DNA from: Glandiceps talaboti
Lineage: Eukaryota; Hemichordata; Enteropneusta; Spengelidae
Direction of reading: 5' to 3'
NCBI RefSeq assembly: GCF_964340395.1
Contig: NC_135566.1
Location: 13,259,501 to 13,323,500 of the forward strand
DNA length: 64,000 nucleotides
Shown in pieces: positions 40,061-53,087 of this stretch (position 1 is its first letter; each line of letters starts with the position of its first letter). The translations under genes and the position numbers were made by a program. The notes below the pieces were generated by a model. It was not told the origin of the DNA. It did not search any database and worked only from the letters and a program-made list of their open reading frames with translations.

Positions 40061-41070
40061 AAGTAATCTTTGGTAGAATTGTAACAATATGCATCGCAAT
40101 TGTTTAAGTTTCCTTACCTGGTAAGTTGCAAATGTTTAGGTTCTGAAAGGCAATAAATTAAATGAAAGACAACAAAACTTCGACGTCAGGAATTATTCAT
40201 ACAATATTCATTCAGTTTATTATTTTCTCTCATTTTTATTTATATTTGCCAAATTTGAAGGACGTATACATTTTTCTAGAGTTTATCATAAAGTGGCAAG
40301 CTATCCAGTTGTTGGAACCTGTTGATAGAAACATGCTCTGTAAATGTCATAGAGTACATTTCATCTCAGCAAACAAGCCATCAACAGAGCTGGCCACAGA
40401 CACTAACCCTATGGGATCATTGCTGGAAACTATAAACAATCAATGGGGTGAAATAGTAAAGCAATTTTTGTCAGGGGTACTTGTACCGTCACACACCATT
40501 CATTTCAGTAAATACTGTCATAACAAGGTAATGAGATCACAGTGGTTTGACGACTTTTGCCCTCAGCCACCATGTAATTGGTAAAGCGATAGTGTATTTT
40601 TTTGCTTAAATTTTCTTCCGTTTTCAACAGTTGTTTTTGCGAGTACTTTTCTCCATTAGCAGACTGTAAACAGTTTACCAGGATTAGAAGCAATTCTAAT
40701 TCCATATGGAAAATACATATATACAGTACAAAAATATATCTAAAATACCTAAATACATTTTTCAATAATCTCTTCCGGCGCTGTATAAAAGATCAACATT
40801 TTTTCACTTTTTTGATATGAATTTATTGCTTTCCGTTGGTACATGCCAGAGAAAAAAAGTAATAATATTACAGTATACTCATCAATGTTGCGTTGAGAAT
40901 GGCAGGTGATAATACTTTCTTTAGGGCTTGAAGCAGAGGCTAATGGCACACTGAGTAACCATATACCTGTATATGTATTTAAAAACCCTACAAATCTCCA
41001 AAGGATCAAGGCCATTTAAAACCTTGTCTTTCAGTTTTATATATTTTTGTGGCTATTTCCTCTCAACAGT

Positions 41071-41206
<136 letters not shown>

Positions 41207-41732
41207 GACGGGCGGATATTTGTATGTTCGCAGTGAAAAGGGGGAACAAGAGGACGATTCAAAACATGCTGATGAAATAAGAAGTGTGGTTAAAAGCAAA
41301 ACAAACAAATACCTCACAATGCTACACTTGGAGCCAACCAAAAAAATGCAACTTTACTGCTATGTTGTTATGTATTTTCGCGTTTTGAGTTACCAGTGAC
41401 TGCTGGAAAGTTTCTATAGAACAGCCAAGAATGTGGCACAACTCGGCTGTCCAACAGATTACTCAGTACATGACTAAGGTATTAAGAACGTGTATATACC
41501 ACTCATAAAATAAACTAAGAGTTACCCAGTACTCTATAGCTTGAGGGTTGGCAGTGTGTGGTATCACTAATCATGCCAAATCTACCTTTACGTACGTCAC
41601 GCACCAAATTAAATAACATGGTAGTTCATTCAACCGTTGAACCATAAACCATTAGAATGCTAATGTGGGTTTGTTGTGATTTATCATGCATAGGCAACCC
41701 CCCCCCCCCCCGTCTTTCTGGTGAAATAGTTT

Positions 41733-41885
41733 TTATCATCATTATCTTTATAATATATTTCATCATATTATCATCGTTGTCATCGTCATTATCACCATCA
41801 TCATTATCACCACCACCACCACCACCATCATCGGCATCATCAACATCATCACCATCGGCATCATCAACACTACCATCATCACCTC
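41733..41885 (+). repeat. Imperfect (CAT)n/(CAC)n tract
   Basis: ATCATCATTATCACC-type trinucleotides with many interruptions, preceded by a poly-C run at about 41700-41711. Confidence 0.85.
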
Positions 41886-42587
41886 TTATTTCATCTTTCA
41901 ACTACTCCCCAACCTTGTCTTCCCTTTCATCTACGTACCGTTGCCGCCTCCTGCCCCACCCCCTCTTTCCCCCTCCTCTCTTTCTCATTTCTCCCTCAAT
42001 AGACTCATTTGGAAATTAATATAGGCGTGTATTGTTAAGGAAATAAGGTGCTGAACAAAATATTTAGATCTGCGGTTATAGAACTCTACCCGCAAGTGAG
42101 CAAAATTAACAACTCGTGCTAGCTGGTGTCAAAGGACAGATAACACCCTTGATTGTCCATTGTTATGCCAGGGATCGAGAAAGAGGACCTTTCGCCCAAA
42201 TATTAATTAATGGATGGAGAATCATAGTATTGCTGTTGGCGACGTGTGTAATGTTAAAGATTGCCATGTCTTTGGGGTAAATCATCACGTATTCGTTTCT
42301 ATGGTGTATTGCACACAATGTAGAACGACACAGAAGTGGAAAGGGTCGGCGTAATCCCTCCCGTATACAGCGTCAGAAACTTTAGTAAATCAACTTGAAA
42401 AATAATGTGATAGCTGTGACGTGAATTCTGATGAGGATAAAAGAATAAATGACAATTCTTTCGTGTACTTTCATGAATTAATTTTATCAGAGAGGGGATG
42501 TTAGCAACCATTTATTTGCCCGGGATATTTGCATTTCGGGTTTCGTGTATTAGGAGAATTTACTTCTTTGGTTGCAATACTTAAAAC

Positions 42588-42614
42588 ACATACATACATA
42601 CATACATACATGTA

Positions 42615-42645
<31 letters not shown>

Positions 42646-42794
42646 CATACATACATACATACATACATACATACATACATACATACATACATACATACAT
42701 ACATACATACATACATACATACATACATACATACATACATACATACATACATACATACATACATACATACATACATACATACATACATACATAC
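42588..42794 (+). repeat. (CATA)n microsatellite
   Basis: About 50 tetramers, almost uninterrupted. Confidence 0.97.
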
Positions 42795-43401
42795 GCTCAT
42801 AAATTTGGGATATAATTTTTCTAATAACATTTTATTGAAGTAAATAAACAACTTCTATTGATTTCAGGCCAAAAATATTTTGGACACATTGATCAGTCAA
42901 TAATATTTGCATAGTCAAAATCGTTTAGTTGTCTTTGATTGCTATTATAAATTCCATCACTGCCACAACGACACAAGGTCGTATTGAGGTCACCCAAGGA
43001 CTAAAATGGTATACGTCTCCCACTAGGATTCGTCCAAGAATTTACAAAGCAGTCGCCATTGATTCAGTCTCGGCTTTACATGGAATGTTGCATGTGTGTG
43101 TATGAAGTAACTTAATCTGATAGCTATTACAATTCGTATATATCAATGCTGAACGTTTGTAGCAAAGATGACTAGTTCAATCGACATTTCATTCACAACA
43201 TCGGAATCGGAATGATACACCACATACACCACGGTTCAATGAAGTGAAGCCAAGATATTACTAAATATCCCTGGGCCAGGTGAATTCAACCTCGTCATGT
43301 ACTGATGTTGTGCCTGGTTGTTCAACTGTGATGACTTATACGACTGTTTAACCTGGCGTCATCTCTATGAAGTACCCACAGCATTCAGAGCGAAACATAG
43401 C

Positions 43402-43490
43402 CCAGAGACTTGTCTTGGTAGTTACTATCTCAACAAGCTTTCTTCTCGGGATCTGAGAGAGATAGTAACACGAAGACAAATCTCGGGGGG
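43402..43490. mobile_element. Short hairpin MITE, family H copy 1
   Basis: GAGACTTGTCTTGGTAGTTAC followed by TATCTCAACAAGCTT, against GAGATAGTAACACGAAGACAAATCTC. The family is also present at 49434-49500 and 56580-56670. Confidence 0.75.
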
Positions 43491-44436
43491 CTAAGTCGTA
43501 AAACGCTGAAATAAGAAATATACAGAGCATCACAACTGCAAGGAATAAGACTAAGCGTACACGCTTTCCGATAGGTTGAGTCAGAACACCTGACACTTTC
43601 TTCAACCAATTAGCGATCTTCAATGCTTTATTACAGATAAGATTGGAGATGAGACAAAATACCAGATAATGAAATGCCTGCAAAAATGAAAGTATGGAAA
43701 CAACCCAAAACTTATAACAACTTGTAAATGACACAGTTCAATTATATAGAACTAGATAGGGTTCAATGTTTTAGTTGTACTTGTCTGTGGTTATTAAACA
43801 CATCTGGTAGAATAGATGGGATTTGCACTATTTAATCCATGAACTAATGAGAGAACCTTGGACTGAAACGTGGGCCTTTAATACTAATACATGTAGCATA
43901 AACAAAAGCTAAACTGTGTACTATGAATTGTATCTGTAAAGTTACATGTATGTACAATTTTCATTTGGCGTGAACAACAACTCTTACTTCAAAATATAGA
44001 CGCAAAAGTAGTCATGTTTCTCAGAAACTACGATGTAAATCTTCAAGACCAACCCTACAATGACATGATGACATAGGAATAAAAAGGATACGGACATCCC
44101 TAGTGATTACAGTACAGGTTTCCTGTCACTATCACGTATCAGGACTCAGTATCTTTTAAATGTCCAGGGTTCGGTTCATCTTCTTTCCGACGGATATGAG
44201 AAGTTACTGTACATCATTGTCAAATACACTGATGAAAACTTCATAAATGCAATAAATTGATGTTTCTAAATTTTGTTAATTAATACAATGTGTAAGCTCT
44301 CTTGTACAATTTCAACTGTTTTTTCATCGTAAAGTTTCAAACGAGTCTGCTGTAAAAGCTAAAATGAGGAAGAGGGAGTCCAAGCTTATATTGTAAAACG
44401 GTACTGAGAGAAGTCTGAAAGACATACACAGAGACA

Positions 44437-44471
44437 TACACACACACACACACACACATACACACACACAC

Positions 44472-44502
<31 letters not shown>

Positions 44503-44505
44503 CCC
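44437..44505 (+). repeat. (CA)n-(CAGA)n microsatellite
   Basis: Two CA runs followed by about seven CAGA tetramers. Confidence 0.95.
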
Positions 44506-45299
44506 CACACACACACATCCACACACAAATACACATCTATATAGGGCCTATATCGGAAACTTGTTTACAAATAGTGAACTGAACATGCCTGTGATAATTT
44601 ATATGATGTGAATATATGTAAAAGTGTTTATTTAAATGCTAGTATTTAAAAATGTACATGACTGTAATAGTAATTTGTTTAATGTGTACATCTATTTTCT
44701 CAAGTTCACTCATAATCTTGTCAGTTTGTATACCTTCTGACCTTTTTTATTCAGCTTAAATGTTGAGCATCAGATATGTGTTTTTCGGGTTAAATTTCAT
44801 ACAGTAATTTCACAACTTTTCAGTGAAAATCCATGATGTGATGACTTTACATTCTAGATTCTGACACAAAACCATCATCATAATTATAACATGGATTTCC
44901 TTTGGTTTGTGTTATTAAATTCTCGTGTCATTCCCCCGTGTGTCACCTCATACTCCCCCTACAAGTTACAACATCCACTTTCGTGAAGAAAATACATGTG
45001 TCAGACGACTTTGGGGTCATGGGGTTAACGCAAACTTGTACGCGATCAAGATCATATTTGGGCCAAATTTTGCCATCGTCCGACTACTGTGTGTATGATA
45101 CTTCTGTATACGTGACAACACGGCTTGATTTATAATTCGTGTGTAGACGAATAGTTTACGTTTTTATCGATATTTGGAAAAAGTCCTAAAAGTTAGAAGG
45201 TCAAAAAGGTGGTGGTATATCGGATCTTATCCGTTTTTCAAGAGGGCGAAAGTTTTGATTGACTTCTTAAAGATTAAACTATTGGAGTGGAGGGAGAGT

Positions 45300-46350
45300 T
45301 ACATGCTTGAGAGATAATCGCGTCTCGGACAATATAAGGAGGGATTGCGTCAATTGGCCTTGTGAGCAGGAGCAAACACCTGCATTTCCAACGTGTGAAT
45401 ACCGTTTACATGTCAAGACTGTTAATGAGAAAATCGAAGGAAAGGGGTCAGGTATTTTCCTGTTTTCACGAATACGTGCATTGAATCGATCGCCCCCATT
45501 GACCAGAATACAACAAACCATTTAGCGTGAAGTCCCGCCCCTTATAACTTCCTGTCGGCTGACTGGATTGTACTATCATGCACAGCAGTGAGTGTTTAGA
45601 CTAGAAGGGCCATCGTGCTAGTGGTTGTGTTCATTCTACAGTGAAGTCTCTGGATCAAATGCCGGTGAAGTTGTCCGTGATATCATACTTGAAGACCCCG
45701 TCTTGCATCTGTCTTGTACAGTATGGATGTGTATGCTGGAAAGGACGAGCAGACGCTCCGAAAACTGGTGAGTTTCAACGGTTGTTTTTAGTTGTCATTG
45801 CAAGCAGCGCGGCTAGTCCGGCTGTGCACGTTGTTCCGAGTTGTAATGATAGGCTTTGCAAACAACGTAAACGTAACTTCATGAGCGAAATGTTCACGGA
45901 CACTTGCGTGTGAATGAACCACTCCTCCAATTCGCTCATGTTAACACGGACAAACATAATAAGCGACAAGTTTAGGTAGTTATTAGTGTGAATGAGAAGG
46001 GATAGTATTGTCGACGTACTCGGGACAACAACATTACACCACCAGGCAGCAGCAAAGTGTAGTGTTGAACGTATGCGTGTAAGTACGTACGGTACGTCCG
46101 TCCAATCTGACAAGACAAGACACTATATACAAGAGACCATGTCGTCCCGTTCGACATCTTGCTGTATTATGTATAGAGTATTACACGAGCGTGCAGGTCG
46201 TGTTTGCGATGAAAAATATTCGCCGATATCGTGAATTTGGACACATTTCCCCATGTATAATAACAACGAGTTATGCACCAATCAGGAGTTGATGTGACTG
46301 AAGGAAATTTTCATATCGCGGGAAAAACGCACATTTTGACGGTGTAATGA
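45300..46350 (+). promoter_or_regulatory. CpG-rich promoter-like island
   Basis: CpG dinucleotides are visibly denser here than in the flanking AT-rich DNA, with many ACGT, TCG and CGTAC strings. The island contains a TTATAA at 45541-45546 and a candidate first exon with a strong donor. It is oriented + by that exon. Promoter function is inferred. Confidence 0.4.
45723..45767 (+). CDS. Candidate first coding exon of an unrecognised gene
   Basis: The ATG sits in a good context (A at -3, G at +4) and opens 15 codons, MDVYAGKDEQTLRKL. The exon ends on CTG|GTGAGT, a near-ideal donor, in phase 0. It lies inside the CpG-rich island. Another ATG at 45659 opens a different frame through the same donor (phase 1). 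I do not recognise the protein. If real, the rest of the window would be its first intron or contain later exons. Confidence 0.33.
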
Positions 46351-48641
46351 TGGAATGATCACAGAAGTTTAGGAGGGAAGACACAGAACTGAGAGCTCTG
46401 ACACAGAATTACAAATGTTGCCTTAGCCCCGTTTACATCTCTTTTCCAGTAATTTATCACCAACGCATGTTTTACGAAGATTGATTTTATTAGAACTCCG
46501 CAATAATAATAACAATAAAGGTGAAAAAATCGTTATACTGTCGTTGAAAACGTAAAGAGATTACGCTATTAAAGCTCCAAAGTGATATGACGCTGCATTA
46601 CAATTCAAGGGAAAGCAGTGCCAGTATATTTACCTTTCAATTAAAATGTACGGTTCAAGCCACTGATCAATTTCCAATAACCCACAAACAAAGTCCTCTT
46701 GTTTTCCACACTTTCTAAAGAAATCTGACCAATCATGTACTGCAATTTTTAGGCAGGGTGCAGTTTCGATGATAATAGTAATTTCACAATTTTACCATCC
46801 ATTGCAACTTTTATTGAAAAAGTTATTGATACTCGTATGAATAGGTAGTTTAACTTACGACCAAAGTTACAGGCATTTGTAGCATGGCTTTCAAAAAAAA
46901 GGGGAAAAAAGAATGAGTGTGTTTGTGTCAAAAAACATAAACTTTTATTGTTGTTAATCTCATGGTGTCTTTTTACAAGCAACCTATAAAAAACGAATTA
47001 ATGGCCTTTTCACTTCTTTAAAGACTTTTGAATTACAGAAGAAACTAATATTTGAAAACCTATTTATGTTAGATACATTTGATTAATATGGTCTGAACAT
47101 TTATAAGGTCTTTATACATTGTAGTCTCTAAGTATTGCTGTCTACGAAAGACTGGTTTTTACCTCAATAGGTTGGTTGTAGGATAATTATTTCGTGCCCT
47201 TTAGGCAGAGAAGTCATTCAATCACTCTAGAGTGGGTTGTCAGTTTTTTTATAGCAATGTTTACTTTTATGCAGCAACAGAGACCCTTTGCTCCAGGGGC
47301 GGTGTTGGAGTCTGAGACCCAATATATATATATATAAAAGCAATTTACACATGTATGTTGGTGAATACAAGTACAGGTGATTTGTAAGACTGCACTGCAT
47401 CAATGAGTGTTCCTGTGATTCATCTACACCATTTGTCAAGGAGGTTGTTTTTTTTGTAGCGGTGATAGTCAACATATCAAGTCAAGGTGAAAGAACTAAA
47501 TACATCCTATACATGCTGAGTTCAGCTGCAGAGTAAATCACTCCGAAACCCTGTCCTTGTAGACACAGCACACACAGCAGTTGTTTATACTCCTATTGTG
47601 GAGGGTACACACATTACATGTTGTCACCATCCTGTACAAGTCTATGAACCCAACATGTACCTGTTCAAGAGAAAGAATAAAAAGATAGAAAATGTAACAT
47701 TTTCAGTGGAGATTGTTTCGGACAATAAATTATCCCTTTTGAATTTTTTTTACTTGTATTGCAGCAATCTGCTAAACAATTTTTTATTCGCATGAGAAAT
47801 ATAAAGTTTTCAGTGTAGACCATTTCTGATCAGAAGTTACCTATTTTTTTATCAATTTTTACTTGCACTGCTGACCATTTTTTGACTCAACATGCCTGAA
47901 GGGGAGACGGATGAATAGAGTGAGATTCCATGATCTGTCAATGGCTGAGCCTTGACTTTCCCCACTGCTGTTAAAAAAGTGAAGAAATAACTCACCACAT
48001 TGTCAATTTTTTAGTAAAAGTACCTTGGTACAAGTCTGGTTTTATGCATGTATGATTTGTTGATTTTTCCGATGGATGCAATGCAGTTAAAGACAGTCCC
48101 CGTCTAGTTCCTATACAGTATTGTTACCATTTGCACGCTGAAGGGGGAGGAACAATAGTCTAACAGTTATAGAAGAACATAGTAATGCTTGTCTGTGTTT
48201 ATCAATTGTTTTGTGCGCAGACGACTTTATTGAATTGTTTGAATGACTCGTCTTCAACCATCCGTTGAGATGATATATCAGGCATGAAACTCGTCTTTCA
48301 AAAATAATATTGGATAAACTCTTTAGCATGTAACTCACTGAATGATAAAAAACTGTCAATTGCATTTTCAAAATTGTTGGAATTTTTAGATGAACATAAA
48401 TCTCAAAATATAATTTGATAAGACATTATCCAGAGTAAACCTGAGATTCGTTGTTACACAGGTTACATACTTGTCAATTGTAAAGATGTCTTCAGCCCAT
48501 CAATTATCAAAAATAGTTCTAGATTTTTGATACTCCCCCTACAATCTTCCCATGACAAGAAAATTCCAGAGCTTGACATTATACATTTTGTATTTATTTA
48601 TTTTGAAAGACTTACTGACACCAGTGTTGTTACTTTCTAAG

Positions 48642-48727
48642 GATGTATTTGAGGAATTTCTTAGGGCAAATGAAGGAGCAAGTCGCAAGAATGCAAAAAT
48701 GCTAAGAGTATCTAGTACACTGAAAAG
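48642..48727 (+). CDS. Exon-like open segment, unrecognised
   Basis: TTACTTTCTAAG could serve as acceptor and AAAAG|GTGCAG as a weak donor. The frame reads DVFEEFLRANEGASRKNAKM and then LRVSSTLK, helical and charged, unlike the surrounding low-complexity translations. It is phase 0 at its start, matching the candidate exon at 45723-45767. There is no family match that I know. Confidence 0.15.
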
Positions 48728-49433
48728 GTGCAGAGTTGACTCTCTGGATTTATAGTTTTATTGACACCCCCAATGTCAGTGCCTTGACCATTTTAAAAGG
48801 ATTTTGTGTTTGTTTTTTAGACCAAGGGTCACCTTTCATAAAGTCCAAATACACAGGTGTAACAACTGTGGAATGATGGAAGGATCTTTATCAAAAGAAC
48901 ACATTAGTAATGAATGTTGACAGAGTTGATGATAACAGCCAAAGTATATTTTAACTGTCACCCAGTTGACCCAATGTATTTACATTGCTGGGTGAGTTAC
49001 TGATATCTCAGGGTTTGAAATTGTAAAAAGTCAGGTTTATTTATCAAGGCCGATTGTTTGAGTATGATTTATTTTTGTGACGTATTGTCGTATGAGTTAG
49101 TTTGCCAGCTCCCCAGGGTCCATGGTTTGCTGGGATGGAGGATAGAGTTATTGGACCCTATCACCAGTATGTGTATCTTTGCTAGGCTGTGTACTATGCC
49201 TTGGAGGTTATTGAGGTGAACAATGGAGTCGTCTCGCCTATCTTTAAATGTAGCCCACCAAGGCCGTTTTCTTCAAATTTCATATATTTTATCTGTGCAG
49301 TATATCCGTTTCGAAAGTTGTCAGAAAGATGCAATGTGATTGACAGTTTTACATGTACAAGCCTGTAAGGCTCAAATTTTGTATTTGTCTCGCCTCCCCC
49401 CTCCCCAAAGTAGAGTGGATATCACATTTTATC

Positions 49434-49500
49434 CCCGAGACTTGTCTTGGTGTTTATCTAGAGAGCTTCTTGAGATACATGTAGTAAGATCAAGACAAGT
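49434..49500. mobile_element. Short hairpin MITE, family H copy 2
   Basis: GAGACTTGTCTTGGTGTTTA at the left pairs with GTAGTAAGATCAAGACAAG at the right, with AGCTTCTTGAGATA in the stem. Confidence 0.75.
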
Positions 49501-49584
49501 TACTACACTATTTATCTCAAATGTGAAGTGAACAGTCTAGTAACTCATTACGTAAATATATTGCGTAAAGTTGTTCCCATCACA

Positions 49585-49752
49585 AGTTGTGGCATGCTTT
49601 CAAGGAAGTTGCATTTCCAGAAAAAAAAGTTGGTGCATATTTCATATTTAAAACAGTATATTAAACCCAGTTGTGGCATGCTTTCAAGGAAGTTGCATTT
49701 CCAGAAAAAAAAGTTGGTGCATATTTCATATTTAAAACAGTATATTAAACCC
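49585..49752 (+). repeat. Identical 84-bp tandem duplication
   Basis: AGTTGTGGCATGCTTTCAAG starts at 49585 and again at 49669. I saw no differences over the 84-bp unit, including an A8 run. An ORF passes through both copies in frame because 84 is divisible by three, but nothing else suggests coding. Confidence 0.92.
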
Positions 49753-50723
49753 CATTGTAAGTCTAACTGTACAAAATGGTCTGATACAGCAAGAATTGGT
49801 AGTTGACTGCACTCATACAAGGCCTGTGTTTTCAGCCTCTCGGAAGTGCGGAGTGGGGGTGGGGTAGGGGGTGGGGGATATTACAATAAGTTCTATCCAT
49901 ACTTACCATACATGTATGTGTATGTACTGTTGATACCAGACTGAATGATACAGTGTCTGTGGCATCTGGAAAAAAAGTACAAAAACCGAGCGAAGTTACT
50001 GTAACTTGTAAGCATGTTGTAGGTTATAAAAGTTTATCTGATACACATGCTCAGGATATTTGAAGACATGTGGAATAGCTTAGACAGTCATTTTTGGCAG
50101 GCACCAGTGACAGGAAACAAATATCAACTTTGCCATTAGTTTTCTCCAGTTTCAGATGAATTATGATTTGCGAAACACTGCTAATCGTTTTACCAGATTT
50201 ATCAAATCTTTGGTAAGCTACCAAAATGTAAATTTAGAACTTTCACAAATTCCGCTTTAATCTCTACGGATTGCATGTTTCATATGTTCATATCAGATAG
50301 TATTTGGGGTATGAAGACATTTTTTTTGCAAGTTTCTGTAATCAAAAGTTTTGTCTGGCCTTGTGGAAAAATCGGAAACCCTGGCGCTCTTAAACAGGAA
50401 TGAGGAAATGTATACTGGGAAGAATGCATCAAGGTTGAGGGGTGGTGGGACTGATAATCTTCAAGTTTGTTATAAAGTGGCAAACCCAGGTTTAGGCTCT
50501 GACCACTACAAATTCTACAATACTGTTGTGGTTTGAGATATACTGAGGTAAAGTATTGTTTGTAATCTCTAGTTGAGATCTCTGCTGATATAGTGATACC
50601 AGAAATCCTCTTAGAGGACTCAATATCCTAAGTAGTTCTAAATTGCCTAGCAGGTGTTGTTAATATGCCTGCAGCAATGCATAGATCATTCTCAGTATAG
50701 ACCTTTGCCTGACCACTGACAAA

Positions 50724-50837
<114 letters not shown>

Positions 50838-51596
50838 GCACACCATGATTGTCAACAAACAGCTGACTCAGCTTAATATTTCCAGTGCAAGGTGAAACTG
50901 GTTCAAACTGCTCATTGTTATTGTCATCTACTTTTCAGTGTAATGAGAGCAATATTTCTCATTATTTTACCAGCAGTTTAATCAAAAATGTAAAAGTACC
51001 CCAACTTCAACAATCTAGGTAACGTACGTAATATGATGCAATTTTAGCATGTGATATTATAATTAAGAAAACAACAAAAGATCTGAAATTATTAAAACTG
51101 TCATGTGATTAATGTTGTTATTGGAAACCAGCTGGTGAAGGCTCATAACAATAGTGGTAATTTTACAAGTTATTTATAACTGTGCCTGTCTGCATAAAAA
51201 CAGGATCATGTGTTGTGCCTGTATATTTAACACACAATGATTGTAAACACACTGGCTGAGTCTCTTATGATACATGTATGTGGTGCCTGTCTCCCAGTAT
51301 AATTATATTGTCTGCTTCATCACCATGTTCCTAAGTGCAGTTAAAAAATTATTTTGACAATTTTTAAAACTATCTCAAAAGACAGGGTCAGCACCCACCC
51401 AAGTGCATCTGATTTTATATTTTATAGATTTTATAGATTTAAAATATATATTTTAAATAATTTTGTATTATTTGGAAAAAAATTACAGGAATGAATAGTG
51501 TTAACATGAACTTTACACAGACTATATTACATGTAGTCTAGTTCCTATACGATATTGTTACAATTTACATCTCCACTCTGGCATCCCAGACTAAGA

Positions 51597-51695
51597 CTAT
51601 ATATATATATATATATATAAATGTATAGAATAAACAGTTAAGTGTTTCTGGCCAAAACGTTCACTCAGGCTTTGCTGAGCTGCCTCAGTACGCCC
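51597..51695 (-). mobile_element. Possible retroelement 3' end next to a (TA)n tract
   Basis: On the minus strand, CTGAGGCAGCTCAGCAAAGC followed by CTGAGTGAACGTTTTGGCCAG has the CTGA-GA...GAA-CGTTTTGG layout common at ends of Penelope-like and related retroelements. It runs into a short (TA)n at 51600-51619. Identification is by resemblance only. Confidence 0.35.
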
Positions 51696-52440
51696 AATCC
51701 ATCATACTAATTAGCTGTAATGTCCAGTCATACATATGATATAATATATGCATGCATGCATAGACAGACAGACAGATAGACAGACAGACAGACAGACATG
51801 TATTGATAATATATATAATTGCTAATAATTAAGGAAAGCATGCAAATTTAAAAAAAATCAAAATCAAAAGATGAATGATGAAAATAATTACAATAAATAC
51901 TGACAACACACTCCAAATATGATTATAAATTTACTTTTTGTGTTATTACTAACATACAGACTGTTAGTGAAGTAGTGTAATAGTATATGTAATGTACACG
52001 GTAAATAAAAACATATTGAAATATACGTCGAAATGTAAGAGCTTAGAGCTGTTTAAAGTCCAGACTATCAACTCTCTAATTTATTCCCTGTACTTGTGTA
52101 TTATACATCCATCTTTCCAAACATTGTGCAGTGCTGTCAGTTTCATCGTAAATTTCATTTCTGTTGCCACTCTCCGTAAAAAGGTCCTGAGAATAATGTT
52201 TACTTTATTAGATTTAGGACAAAGTACATTTGTATATTTTGTACATACATTTGTACAGTGAAAGTAAGTGATGAATCGTTTTAGTTTTCATCAGACCCAT
52301 GCAATCCATAGGGACGTGACTATTTATATCACATGCATTCGTTATTTAAGTTCTCTATACTACTGTACTGTACGTGTATGTAATTTTCAAAGCATGAAAT
52401 ATACATTTTACTGAAATGTGACAAAAAAAAGTAGATCAAT

Positions 52441-52481
<41 letters not shown>
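52441..52481 (+). repeat. (AC)n microsatellite
   Basis: About 20 dinucleotides followed by (AT)n. Confidence 0.95.
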
Positions 52482-52483
<2 letters not shown>

Positions 52484-52813
52484 TATATATATATATAGTC
52501 CAAAAAATAAATACATTTTATATAAATGTATAAAGTGCAAAACAAGCACAAATAAAGAAAACAGTGAAGGCTTACTGTCACATCTTACATATAGTCCACT
52601 TTCAATATTTCACCTTTCATCCATGCATTTAGTGGCCGGCTTCATTCTCAATAAACTGCATCCTACGAGTCAAAAAACAAAAAATAGTTTTCATCCGTTG
52701 TCTAGTTTTCAAATATGCCTCATGTGAAACATGTTCATTGTCTGTGACATTTAACGTAATATCCAAAACTATGATTCAAGGTAATGTTAATTGCACGTTT
52801 ATATACCCAACTT

Positions 52814-52827
52814 GTTGTCATGGCAAC
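52814..52827 (+). promoter_or_regulatory. RFX X-box-like motif
   Basis: GTTGTCATGGCAAC is an almost perfect inverted-repeat X-box (consensus GTTGCCATGGCAAC). RFX factors bind such sites in ciliary and neuronal genes. Function here is inferred. Confidence 0.45.
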
Positions 52828-53067
52828 ATGATTATTCTTCAATCAGTATTGAGACTTTAATCACAGTGACACTGAGATACATTTCAAATGTAGAACTAAG
52901 GTGTTTCCACACAAATAGTGAAGTTAATTTTCAACTAAACATATTTGTATATCTGGTACCCCATGTACTTTTCAAAACAAATATACTGTAAGCACTCCAT
53001 GTTTGATGTACGTTTTGTAAATGTATGGGATAGACATACACATATAAGTCCAATAGTAAAGGTTTTT

Positions 53068-53087
53068 AGGTCAAAGGTCAAAGGTCA
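53068..53087 (+). promoter_or_regulatory. Triple DR1 nuclear-receptor element
   Basis: Three exact AGGTCA half-sites are spaced by single A bases, giving two overlapping DR1 sites. DR1 is bound by RXR heterodimers, HNF4 and COUP-TF. Function is inferred. Confidence 0.5.

Noticed and set aside
40162-40584. 140-residue plus-strand ORF
   Set aside because: No recognisable motif or conserved pattern and an AT-driven composition in the first third; could not be supported as a gene.
43348-43734. 128-residue minus-strand ORF with a hydrophobic stretch
   Set aside because: Its C-terminal third is the family H hairpin repeat and no domain, promoter or splice context supports it.
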